From Mycolicibacterium llatzerense (GTDB lineage Bacteria; Actinomycetota; Actinomycetes; Mycobacteriales; Mycobacteriaceae), in NCBI RefSeq assembly GCF_000878195.1, contig NZ_JXST01000044.1, positions 1-52,474 of the forward strand: 52,474 nt of DNA, read 5' to 3'. The first letter of the stretch is position 1; each line of letters begins with the position of its first letter. This document shows, in pieces, positions 1 through 6,686 of this stretch. Below the pieces are notes generated by a model. That model was not told where the DNA came from and ran no database searches. It saw only the letters and a program-made list of their open reading frames with translations. The position numbers and the translations under genes were made by a program.

Positions 1-133
1 CCAGTCCTTTCAAGCCGCACCACCGGGCCGGCAAACAACCCACAAGCCTTACCCGACCCACCCGGGTCGCAGCACACCGTAACTGCCGTAACAGCTCGAA
101 ATAACTGCAACTACAAACTTAAGGAACAGCCCC

Positions 134-310
134 ATGCGAGGTCAGCCCTACCCGCAACAGTCGCCCGAACTCTGCTGCGTGCCGCGCCACGGCTACCGGA
201 TTCAGGTGATGATGGACAGAGGCCCCCAAGTAGACGACCACCTCATAGGAGAGGCCTGCCCGGTCTGCGAACCGGAGAGATTGGCCTCACTGCTGAATCC
301 TGTCCACTGA
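134..310 (+). CDS. Small cysteine-containing phage-type protein (58 aa)
   Basis: Reading frame starting MRGQPYPQQS and ending in TGA at 308-310. A Shine-Dalgarno-like AAGGA at 121-125 lies 8 nt before the ATG. It has an adjacent Cys pair (residues 14-15) and a CPVC motif (residues 42-45), suggesting a small zinc-binding fold of the kind common among mycobacteriophage accessory proteins. It is on the plus strand, like the Ntn-hydrolase-like gene 238 bp downstream, and may be co-transcribed with it. The function is unknown. The call rests on the ribosome binding site and plausible protein composition only. Confidence 0.45.
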   Translation: MRGQPYPQQSPELCCVPRHGYRIQVMMDRGPQVDDHLIGEACPVCEPERLASLLNPVH

Positions 311-548
311 CATTTAGGTTTGCGGTTCTGCTCTTTGTTCAGACTTTGCCGCCGCCAGAACTCGACCGGCCACCACCAGCCAGGGCCATAGGATAGGCGC
401 ACCGAATCAATCTGACCGCGCGTCAGCCAAACGAGTAGACCGGGTGCGTCGTGGTGAGTAGCGTCGCGATCATGTCCGCACCCGGCACGTTGCGCGTTCA
501 AGACCAGAGGGTCGACACCACCGCCGCTTCTCAAGGCTCACAGCGGCG
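311..548. other. Gap between the small plus-strand gene and the Ntn-hydrolase-like gene
   Basis: A 238-bp stretch with no convincing gene. A minus-strand open frame across it (202-534) is Trp- and Ser-rich, antisense to the 58-aa gene and has no ribosome binding site, so it is not called. The stretch probably holds the promoter or leader of the 549-1448 gene; I see no clear -10/-35 pair. Confidence 0.4.
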
Positions 549-1448
549 ATGACACTGATACAGACTGTATTTACCAAAGACCGCGTGATACAGGTTTCTG
601 ACCGACGACTGAGCAACGGCGGCAAGCTGGTAGACGACTACTACACCAAGCTGGTTCTCTGGAACGACCGGTACACCGTCGGGTTTACTGGCCAATCCCG
701 AATCGACCGCCGCCAGAAGCTAAAAACAGCACGCTGGATCGCTGACACACTGTCGGGCCACGGGCTGTTCGAAGACGGGGTGTCCGCGCTAAGGGCAGAA
801 GCAGAAAAGCGGACCAAGAAACTTCCGAAAAACTGGGACCTGCGATTGGCCATCGTCTTGGCCGGGTTCGACGACCGAGATGGCCCAGTCGCGGCCTGCG
901 TAACGAACATGGACTTGCAGACCAACCGATCAGCCGAGGTAACGCGCTTCGCTATCGATGAACTCACGATCCCGGCAGGACACCACGCCTGTGTCCATTC
1001 CATCGGAGCCACGATGAACGCCGAGCAGAAAATGGTGCTCGAAAAGTACGTACCCAAGGCTCTAGGCAAGGATGACGGCCTCAATCCGGCGGTGCGCCTG
1101 ATGGTCGACCTGCAACGGCGAGTCTCAAAGACGGACAAGAAGAAGTCTGTCGGCATGGATGCGCTATGCGTCCACATTCCGCGTGGGGCACACAAGTACT
1201 ACGGGCACGGACTGTCTGTGATGTCCAACCTCGGGGGCCCGTCCCTACCAACCGCAATGAGCAGCTTTGGATACTTCGACCGCTCCGGCTGGCAATGGAA
1301 GCAAGAGGCACCCTACCGCGCTGGGATGGGCCAAGTCTCAACACATTCCGCGTGGTCAGACCCAGACCACCCGGACAACCAGACGATAACGTTCACGATT
1401 TCGCGTCCTGACGTGAAGACGATGCCCCCCGGGCATGCGACGCATTGA
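549..1448 (+). CDS. Proteasome-fold (Ntn-hydrolase-like) protein, 299 aa
   Basis: Sequence begins MTLIQTVF. If the initiator Met is removed, Thr is residue 1, Asp is residue 17 (VSDRR), Lys is residue 33 (YYTKL) and the glycine of VGFTG is residue 47. Those are exactly the catalytic Thr1, Asp17, Lys33 and Gly47 of proteasome beta subunits. A later SVGMDALCVHIP segment (about 199-210) resembles the closing strand of the Ntn fold, and about 90 further residues form an unexplained C-terminal extension. The fold assignment is inferred from this spacing and from 'MTLI...SD' single-chain proteasome-like proteins; substrate and role are unknown. The ribosome binding site is weak (AAGG at 533-536). 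Its stop codon directly abuts the stop of the convergent nuclease-like gene. It sits at the cargo end of the element. Confidence 0.7.
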   Translation: MTLIQTVFTKDRVIQVSDRRLSNGGKLVDDYYTKLVLWNDRYTVGFTGQSRIDRRQKLKTARWIADTLSGHGLFEDGVSALRAEAEKRTKKLPKNWDLRLAIVLAGFDDRDGPVAACVTNMDLQTNRSAEVTRFAIDELTIPAGHHACVHSIGATMNAEQKMVLEKYVPKALGKDDGLNPAVRLMVDLQRRVSKTDKKKSVGMDALCVHIPRGAHKYYGHGLSVMSNLGGPSLPTAMSSFGYFDRSGWQWKQEAPYRAGMGQVSTHSAWSDPDHPDNQTITFTISRPDVKTMPPGHATH

Positions 1449-2900
1449 CTATTCTGCATCTGGAGCCCACGGGAACGCGTTCCACGCTTCCTCCAGTATG
1501 GTGCTCGGCGCGAACTCAATCCCGGCGTGTTCTTGGCCGAGGACTCCCCAGCCTTCCCTATCGGCGTCGGTCACCAGTTCAAGTAAGTGCTCGCCGACGC
1601 TGCGATCTGGCAGACACACCAACCATTCGAGATCGTTGATAGAGCACACTCGCATCGGAACCGATGGCGTAACGCCGAGCTCGTCGCGCACAAGCCCTGC
1701 ATCAATGAACGGGAACGGCTCCAACGTCACGATCAGACCGATCCGGGGTAGGTCCTTGGGTATATGCGAGAACTTTGGGTGATCGTCGCCGATCAGCTTG
1801 GAAGAAAGAGCAATCTGGTCGTAGCCCTTCGCCAGCCGATTGCGTAGCGCGACCCATCCCTCGGCGGTGCCCATCCGAATCTCGTCGGTCGATCTGGTCG
1901 ATTTCACCTCAACCAAGAGAACCACGTTGTGCCACACAACAATCCAGTCAACCGACAGCTTATTGCCATCGGGGTCGTATGCGATCTCTGGATGCACCTT
2001 TGCGTCCGGGATGGTTCCTAGAACACGGCCGACGTATCGCTCAAACAGGTGACCGAAGTCTTCGGCGAATGCGTTACGCCATCGGTCAAACCCGGAGTAC
2101 CAGAGGCCGACCGGGCTGATCTTCCGAATAACTTGCAGGGGGACCGGAACCCACATCCGGTCGTTGAGACGCACGACCGGGCGTTTCGTCAGGGGATTGA
2201 AGCCGTACCGGCGGTAGGGGGACGGTTCGTTCGTGGCCGCGGACCGATACCAGTCGCGGTCGCCGGTGAACTCGTGCTCGACTACATCGTGCATCACGGA
2301 TACAGGGATATGCGACGTGATGGGTAGCAATTCGGGCGCGTCAAACCAACTTGCCGAGAACTGACCGCGCTGCCCCTTGGCAACACCGAAGACGCTTAGA
2401 CCGATTCCCGCATACTGCGAGAGGTTGCATCCCAAAAGCTCTTCCTGCCAACCCGGCCGGATCACTTTCAGAGCGCGCGACGGCTCTGTCTGCTCGAGAA
2501 TCGCTATATTGCGGGCTATCTCGCTCCTGATGGACTGCCCGAAGGGTTGCTGCTCGTAGCCGACGCGCAGAAGAAAATTAGCCGCCGCATTCGGAGCGTC
2601 GGTCCCCAGTTCTGGATCAGACAGGTTTCGATAATCTTCCGCGCACAACAGCAAGTCGTTGCGCGTCGGATCAGAACGATACTCGTTGCCGCCGATCAAG
2701 CTGACCCGTGCGATATCCGAGAGAGCCCACGGCGTGAACCGCATGTAGTCGCCGTTCAACCAGGACCCATTGTCGGCGTACTCGGCACCAACGCCAGCGA
2801 TCAACGGGATCAGCGTCGACGGCCGGTACCGTCGTACGTGACGAATGTAATCACCGTCGGTTGTCCGTGGGGTGTCCGGCACATCGGGCTGAATGCTCAT
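1449..2900 (-). CDS. PD-(D/E)XK nuclease-domain protein, probable element cargo (483 aa)
   Basis: The ATG at 2900 is chosen because an AGGGGG ribosome binding site lies a few bases upstream; a longer open frame to 3119 lacks such support. Residues about 1-260 are a domain I do not recognise, with many aromatic residues. Residues about 280-345 look like a PD-(D/E)XK core: Glu287 in HLFERYV, Asp318 in SVDWIV, and E331-V-K333 in LLVEVKST. The C-terminal 130 residues are unassigned. A Mg-dependent nuclease activity is inferred. Position, far from the integrase and tail-to-tail with the proteasome-like gene, suggests cargo such as anti-phage defence or superinfection exclusion, but that is inference. 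The stop codons of the two genes abut with no spacer. Confidence 0.72.
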   Translation of the reverse strand: MSIQPDVPDTPRTTDGDYIRHVRRYRPSTLIPLIAGVGAEYADNGSWLNGDYMRFTPWALSDIARVSLIGGNEYRSDPTRNDLLLCAEDYRNLSDPELGTDAPNAAANFLLRVGYEQQPFGQSIRSEIARNIAILEQTEPSRALKVIRPGWQEELLGCNLSQYAGIGLSVFGVAKGQRGQFSASWFDAPELLPITSHIPVSVMHDVVEHEFTGDRDWYRSAATNEPSPYRRYGFNPLTKRPVVRLNDRMWVPVPLQVIRKISPVGLWYSGFDRWRNAFAEDFGHLFERYVGRVLGTIPDAKVHPEIAYDPDGNKLSVDWIVVWHNVVLLVEVKSTRSTDEIRMGTAEGWVALRNRLAKGYDQIALSSKLIGDDHPKFSHIPKDLPRIGLIVTLEPFPFIDAGLVRDELGVTPSVPMRVCSINDLEWLVCLPDRSVGEHLLELVTDADREGWGVLGQEHAGIEFAPSTILEEAWNAFPWAPDAE

Positions 2901-3398
2901 CAATCCCCCTGCTGTCGCTGCCTCTAGAGGCTGACAGAGGGAAGAATATCCCGGATGTCGGTCGGGAGGTATGCGGACAGGCCAGGCCCACGTATAAAAC
3001 GAGCCTGACTGGCCACCCGAGGCCGACGTTACCGCCAGCGACCCGTCATCTATCAGGCCACAGGTAACCGGCAAGAACGTATGAGTGTCCCCCGACACCC
3101 ATCGAGCGGTAGAGGGCACTCTCGGTCGGGCCGCCGGGGCGGCTATAAAGGCACTTCAAAGGCCGCTGGTAGAAAAGGTATCGGGGCAGAGTTTTTTTAG
3201 GGTGCCCGACTACCCTCGAACGCGACAGAAGGATAATAGACCTGCGTTCAAAAATGGGTAGCCGGGCATTGGTATGCAGATGACGGTTGCATTCCAATTG
3301 ATCCTGCTAGACGAATTTCAACTGTTTTGATTTTCATCTAGTTAGATATGACACAGCCGATACCGTGCCATCAACACGCCTTGGATGGCGTGAAGCTA
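2901..3398. other. 498-bp gene-poor stretch upstream of the nuclease-like gene
   Basis: No gene is supported. It holds the start region of the 1449-2900 gene, with a -10-like TTTATAC at about 2993-2999 on the minus strand, and a short hairpin at 3375-3392 (arms CACGCC and GGCGTG) just past the stop of the capsid accessory gene. A T7 run near 3190 precedes rather than follows a hairpin on the plus strand, so it is not a terminator. A minus-strand open frame at 3046-3297 has no ribosome binding site and low-complexity basic composition, and was not called. Confidence 0.5.
3375..3392 (-). terminator. Weak hairpin after the capsid gene pair
   Basis: Six-bp arms CACGCC/GGCGTG with a 6-nt loop, lying 7-24 nt beyond the stop codon at 3399 on the minus strand. 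There is no U-tract, so it could only be a weak intrinsic terminator or an mRNA-end stabiliser. Confidence 0.3.
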
Positions 3399-3659
3399 CT
3401 ACTCAACCCACCCATGCAACCGCCATTCGGCGGCATCGCTGGTAGGCACCTCGGCCACGTCACCAGGACATGACCGAATACCGTTGTGACAGACTGAAAA
3501 CGGCGGCAGCACCCGAACCTTCACGATTCGGTCAGGCACCACTATCTCAATCTCCGGCTTGTCACTGATCTGGCAGTTATCGATAAACGCCAGCTCATTG
3601 GCATTGCCCTTGCGGGACCGGCGCAAACCGGTCCCGGCAGGCTCACCAGAAACGCTCAT
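3399..3659 (-). CDS. Capsid-adjacent small phage protein (86 aa)
   Basis: The ATG overlaps the capsid stop codon in an ATGA arrangement, so translation is probably coupled. The C-terminal half (VRVLPPFSVCHNG...PGDVAEVPTSDAAEWRLHGWVE) resembles the small domain with a conserved 'PG-VAEVP...W--GWV' pattern often found next to phage head genes, so a head or neck accessory role is likely. It is the last gene of the minus-strand capsid run. The exact family is not certain, and no catalytic motif is visible. Confidence 0.65.
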   Translation of the reverse strand: MSVSGEPAGTGLRRSRKGNANELAFIDNCQISDKPEIEIVVPDRIVKVRVLPPFSVCHNGIRSCPGDVAEVPTSDAAEWRLHGWVE

Positions 3660-4786
3660 GGAGTCGTCGGAAGATTACTGACAACCATCACGGCCGCCGG
3701 ACGCTCTACCGCGATCACGAATCGTTCCTCGAGAACAAAGCGCGCGATGTTAGAGACTAGGTCCGTACCGCTTGTACCGACGTGAATGGACAGGCCTTCA
3801 CGCAACAGGACGCGGCCGAATTTCGTCGTATCCAGCATGACGCCCGTACCGGCGGTCTGTGCCGTCGTCAGAATCACCGGGATACCGAACAACTCACGGC
3901 GACCGACCTCGGCGGGATCGCCAATGAGGAAGTTGCCAAGGGTGTTCTTCAACCGGCGGATTGCCGAGAACGTCGACGGGTGCAGAATCAAAAGATTGGC
4001 TTCTGCCAGCGCCGAACCGATACGCAATGCGTTGGCCGCGATCTCAATGGAGTCGATTGCCGTCACATTGGTGCCTGTATCCGTGGACGCGTCATGCGTC
4101 AGCACACCCGACGTGTTGATAAGGCCGGTCATGTTTCCGCCCGTGCCGCTACCGGACAGAATCTGTGCGTTCTCAACGTCACCCATCAGCCGCATGGCCT
4201 CGTTCTGGGTGTAGCCCTGGAATGCGCCGAAATCCTGCAACACCTCGTGCGACAGGCCGAAGTGGCAGGCCACCTTAATGGCAGAAAAAACCTGCGAACT
4301 CATGTTGAACGAAATTTCAGGCTTAGCCGCACCCTCGGCGGTCGGAGCGGGCGATCCGGTGGTGCTTTGATGCACCAGGACCTCGTACGACGGTGCAGAG
4401 ATCGACTCGACCGGCAACAGGTCCATGATGCGGTTCTCGTGAATCTTCGCGAGAACCTGCGGATCAAGCTGCGCGGGCAAAAGGCTATCGACAGTCGAAA
4501 ACGCCTTTGTTGCAAACGATTCCCGCCGCACGGCCCGCTCATGCAGACCCTTCAATGCCTTTGCATCGACCTTAAGCGGGTTGACCTCAGCACCACGCTT
4601 GTACTCGCCATCGGCGGGTGTCTCGACCGGTCCGGTTGCGGCATCGCCGCCCCAGAACTTAGCCGCCTGGATGGCCCTGGAGTCTTGGGTCTTGGCCGGG
4701 AAATTGGCCCGGATGATTTCTCGTAGTTCGGCCTCGCTGCGATTCGCGAGAACCTTAAAGACATTGTCTTTATTGATGGTATTCAA
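3656..4786 (-). CDS. HK97-fold phage major capsid protein
   Basis: A 376-aa protein with the length and layout of HK97-type major capsid proteins. A charged N-terminal region of about 90 residues resembles a delta/scaffold domain. The mature-type N-arm and core follow, including VDSLLPAQLDPQVLAKI, a Gly/Thr-rich insertion (LSGSGTGGNMTGL) and the C-terminal strand region ending RFVIAVERPAAVMVV. Translation appears to start at a TTG with AGAGGT upstream. There is no prohead protease, portal or terminase next to it. Capsid maturation would then need a helper phage enzyme or occur without cleavage. The gene is comparable in kind and place to the capsid genes of phiRv1/phiRv2. Confidence 0.9.
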   Translation of the reverse strand: MNTINKDNVFKVLANRSEAELREIIRANFPAKTQDSRAIQAAKFWGGDAATGPVETPADGEYKRGAEVNPLKVDAKALKGLHERAVRRESFATKAFSTVDSLLPAQLDPQVLAKIHENRIMDLLPVESISAPSYEVLVHQSTTGSPAPTAEGAAKPEISFNMSSQVFSAIKVACHFGLSHEVLQDFGAFQGYTQNEAMRLMGDVENAQILSGSGTGGNMTGLINTSGVLTHDASTDTGTNVTAIDSIEIAANALRIGSALAEANLLILHPSTFSAIRRLKNTLGNFLIGDPAEVGRRELFGIPVILTTAQTAGTGVMLDTTKFGRVLLREGLSIHVGTSGTDLVSNIARFVLEERFVIAVERPAAVMVVSNLPTTP

Positions 4787-4989
4787 TTGTGGTTACCTCT
4801 ATTAAGTTGTCCGGCGACAAACAAGCGACGCCGGTTATTGCTGATATTCAGTTGTTCCGACTCACGTCGGGTTTTCGTGTCAGCGGCGTTCGGCGGGCCG
4901 GAGCGGGTGCGGGTCCATCACGGAGCGGCACCGGGTCCAGAGCGGCCTACGGCGGGTAACACAAAGTCTTTGTCACTCACACGTGTACG

Positions 4990-5013
4990 CAGGTGAACGA
5001 TTTCGTTCACCTG
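4990..5013. promoter_or_regulatory. Perfect dyad, copy 1 (candidate operator)
   Basis: Perfect inverted repeat with 11-bp arm CAGGTGAACGA, a central TT, and its exact complement arm. It lies 21 bp beyond the stop of the 5035-5301 gene and about 200 bp before the capsid start, so it is placed to control capsid transcription. The central 18 bp recur identically at 5318-5335. A 2-nt centre is too tight for a terminator loop and fits a protein-binding dyad. Confidence 0.6.
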
Positions 5014-5034
5014 GCCGTGTGCGGGGTGACTACG

Positions 5035-5301
5035 TCACCTGTTGATGCGTATGCGTTCCAGCTCGAACGCCTCCGACGCATCACGGAGAACCGCCAGAGC
5101 GTCCGGCGACGGGTCGGCCGCCGCCGACAGCACAGCATCGGCCAGCTTCTCGGCCTTACGCATGTACGGGCTGTCCTCGGCCGTCAGCGCCGCGAACAGC
5201 GCCGCCGACGCCAACGGCCGGAGGTCAGTGACCGGCGATCCGGCCAACAGGTCGAACGCCTCCCATCCGAGACCGGCTATCGGGTCCTCCCATGTCGTCA
5301 C
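5035..5301 (-). CDS. Hypothetical small phage protein (88 aa)
   Basis: The GTG start overlaps the TGA of the preceding 43-aa gene (GTGA), indicating translational coupling. The protein is Ala/Leu-rich and acidic (MTTWEDPIAGLGWEAF...), predicted mostly helical, with no transmembrane segment and no motif I recognise. It lies in the minus-strand run leading to the capsid gene and is bracketed by two copies of the same 18-bp dyad. It might be a small structural, packaging or regulatory protein; I cannot choose between these. Confidence 0.6.
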   Translation of the reverse strand: MTTWEDPIAGLGWEAFDLLAGSPVTDLRPLASAALFAALTAEDSPYMRKAEKLADAVLSAAADPSPDALAVLRDASEAFELERIRINR

Positions 5302-5429
5302 TGCGACACCCGCTCACGTGAACGATTTCGTTCACATGCGTTGTCGACCTCGGCAATGCGCTTGAATGTCTTATCTATCTCAATCATGTAGCGCGCCAAC
5401 TTGATTGGGCTTAGCTTCTTCTTCGCCAT
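5298..5429 (-). CDS. Very small basic protein (43 aa)
   Basis: Reading frame starting MAKKKLSPIK with an AAAGAAAGAG purine run just before the ATG. It begins one base after the stop of the upstream small gene, and its own TGA overlaps the next gene's GTG start, so it sits in a coupled chain. The N-terminus is strongly basic, followed by an amphipathic helix-like stretch. The second copy of the 18-bp dyad lies inside its 3' half (codons for CERNRSR). Function unknown. Confidence 0.5.
   Translation of the reverse strand: MAKKKLSPIKLARYMIEIDKTFKRIAEVDNACERNRSRERVSQ
5318..5335. promoter_or_regulatory. Perfect dyad, copy 2 (candidate operator)
   Basis: Sequence GTGAACGA, TT, TCGTTCAC, identical to the centre of the dyad at 4990-5013. 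The two centres are 325 bp apart and flank one small gene. An identical 18-bp palindrome twice in this short region is unlikely by chance and suggests a binding site for an element-encoded or helper-encoded regulator. Confidence 0.55.
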
Positions 5430-5430
5430 G

Positions 5431-5577
5431 TCACTCTTTCTTTACATCTGGCATGATTTTGTAAAACTGCACGGCACAGAAATCCGCCGGGCAACGGGTG
5501 GATTCGGCATCCTGGTAGAGATTCCTGCCCACCCCTCCCGCATGGCGAGTGTGCAGTAAGCATTGCCAAACACGCAC
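5431..5577 (-). CDS. Small cysteine-containing protein (48 aa)
   Basis: Frame starting at GTG (MRVWQCLLHT) and ending one base before the next ATG. Cysteines occur at residue 6 and in RCPADFC (residues 28-34), with His at 9 and 12, which is consistent with a small zinc-binding domain. I found it by reading the minus strand between the 75-aa and 43-aa genes. The start is uncertain because no good ribosome binding site is seen. Function unknown. Confidence 0.42.
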   Translation of the reverse strand: MRVWQCLLHTRHAGGVGRNLYQDAESTRCPADFCAVQFYKIMPDVKKE

Positions 5578-5597
5578 GGCAGCAACGTATTTGCGTG

Positions 5598-5825
5598 TTA
5601 TGGCTGGTCGTTGGCGGCCGGGTTGCGGGTTGCCTCGAACCGCACCAGTTGGCCCATCCGTGCCTGTGAGGGTGGTACTGCTACCGCTCGCGCTCTGGAC
5701 GCTATGCGGATGGCCGCGACCAGGTTGGGCACGTGTTCGGATGCGATCAACGCGGTTTCAGTTCCGATTGTCAAAGCGATTCCGCCGCCTTCTGCAATCG
5801 GCTCGATGTCGATGCCGTCAACCAT
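5598..5825 (-). CDS. Hypothetical small phage protein (75 aa)
   Basis: Starts MVDGIDIEPIAEGGG; the ATG overlaps the end of the upstream 109-aa gene by 8 bp, so the two are probably translationally coupled. The sequence alternates hydrophobic and polar residues and looks like a compact alpha/beta protein. No motif or family is recognised. A much longer open frame on the opposite strand (5563-6330) is antisense to this and the neighbouring gene and is judged a shadow. Confidence 0.55.
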   Translation of the reverse strand: MVDGIDIEPIAEGGGIALTIGTETALIASEHVPNLVAAIRIASRARAVAVPPSQARMGQLVRFEATRNPAANDQP

Positions 5826-6147
5826 GTGCGGCCATTTCGCGCTGTCCGCTGTCTTCTATCGCGGGTGTGTCTGTTCGTGCGTCAGCGTCAATCTGTGGGC
5901 ACATGGGCCGCATTTCCTGGCTCTTGAACCATGCCACGGCGTAGGCGTCCCAGTCATAGCCGCCGAACCTGTGCGCGCTTGGCCGCACCCGGCCCCAACA
6001 CACCGCGTATTCCGTGCGGTCCGGCCGCCTGCGGTCGTGGTTGATCTCTACGACCGTTCCGACCTTGCCCCGAAACCGTGGCCACGTTCCCTTACTTGGA
6101 TACGTCTGTTCGTCGCGTGCGATGACTACCCGGTCACCGATCTTCAA
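5818..6147 (-). CDS. Hypothetical phage protein with a KOW/SH3-like N-terminus (109 aa)
   Basis: Starts at TTG with a weak GGA five bases upstream; an in-frame stop just before rules out a longer start. The N-terminal GDRVVIA...GKVGTVVEIN pattern resembles the beta-barrel turn of KOW or SH3-like domains that bind nucleic acid or protein. The rest is Trp- and Arg-rich (CWGRV, WDAYAVAWF), with two cysteines. It lies downstream of a terminator and heads the small-gene run. Function unknown. Confidence 0.6.
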   Translation of the reverse strand: MKIGDRVVIARDEQTYPSKGTWPRFRGKVGTVVEINHDRRRPDRTEYAVCWGRVRPSAHRFGGYDWDAYAVAWFKSQEMRPMCPQIDADARTDTPAIEDSGQREMAAHG

Positions 6148-6218
6148 TGCTGTCCGTATCTGTCGCGTTGTTCGTCAACTTCAATTCCATTCCTCGTTGT
6201 CTCTTCGTTTCTCCACAT
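6144..6218 (-). CDS. Possible leader peptide (24 aa)
   Basis: A short frame beginning MWRNEETTRN whose TGA overlaps the TTG start of the 109-aa gene, as expected for a coupled leader peptide. It lies between the intrinsic terminator and that gene. Evidence is limited to the overlap and the absence of another ribosome binding site for the downstream TTG start. Confidence 0.25.
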   Translation of the reverse strand: MWRNEETTRNGIEVDEQRDRYGQH

Positions 6219-6345
6219 AGCCCAGAGGCTCTCTACGCAACGCAGGCTGCCGCTAACCGTGTCGCTGGTCCGGCTTACCCGCCTGCCGCGTCTGTGGCGC
6301 TTAGAAACGAACACAGGCGGTCGAAAATGATCGATTTACGGGTAC

Positions 6346-6377
6346 AAAAAAGACGCCACCCGATTTTGGGTAGCGTC
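6346..6377 (-). terminator. Rho-independent terminator after the excisionase gene
   Basis: On the minus strand the stem uses 10-nt arms (GACGCTACCC with GGGTGGCGTC, one mismatch) around a 6-nt loop, followed at once by six T. It lies about 115 nt past the excisionase stop and before the small-gene/capsid run. It therefore separates integration genes from structural genes and could be a control point. Confidence 0.85.
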
Positions 6378-6491
6378 CAGCCACGCTGCTTTACGGAATT
6401 TCACCGACGGGCGGAGTGGACACACCCAATGGTTTTACCACCGGACGCCGTACTACCGTCCGATGTACACCTCTAATGATAGCACAGCGCT

Positions 6492-6686
6492 TTACCGGGG
6501 CTTTTTATTCCTGGCTTCTGCGAATTGCATATCGAGCCATTCCAAAATGTCGCGGCGACGGTAGTAGATGCGCTTACCGACCTTGGCCGATTGCGGGCCG
6601 GTCCCATGCAAGCGCCAGCGGCGCAATGTGCCTTCGGGTATGCCGGTGAACGCAACCGTTTCTGGCAGCGTCATCAGATCAACCAT
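6492..6686 (-). CDS. xis: Excisionase / MerR-like helix-turn-helix protein
   Basis: The 64-aa protein starts at the ATG preceded by an AGGAGG ribosome binding site, not at the earlier in-frame start at 6704. It has the AlpA/Xis plan: TLPETVAFTGIPEGTLRRW (helix-turn-helix, residues 7-24), a wing with KVGKRIYYRRRDILEWL (35-51) and a basic tail. It would act as recombination directionality factor with the integrase 1.4 kb upstream on the same strand; a role as transcription regulator is also possible. phiRv elements carry a comparable small gene at this place. Confidence 0.8.
   Translation of the reverse strand: MVDLMTLPETVAFTGIPEGTLRRWRLHGTGPQSAKVGKRIYYRRRDILEWLDMQFAEARNKKPR

Noticed and set aside
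3046..3297. Minus-strand open frame of 83 codons upstream of the nuclease-like gene
   Set aside because: No ribosome binding site, basic low-complexity composition, and it overlaps the likely promoter region of the nuclease-like gene.
4857..4876. CCGAC/GTCGG hairpin followed by GTTTT on the plus strand
   Set aside because: Only 5-bp arms, and no plus-strand gene upstream that it could terminate.
5563..6330. Long plus-strand open frame (255 codons) in the element
   Set aside because: It is antisense to the 109-, 75- and 24-codon genes, is Cys/Pro/Arg-rich without recognisable folds, and has no ribosome binding site.
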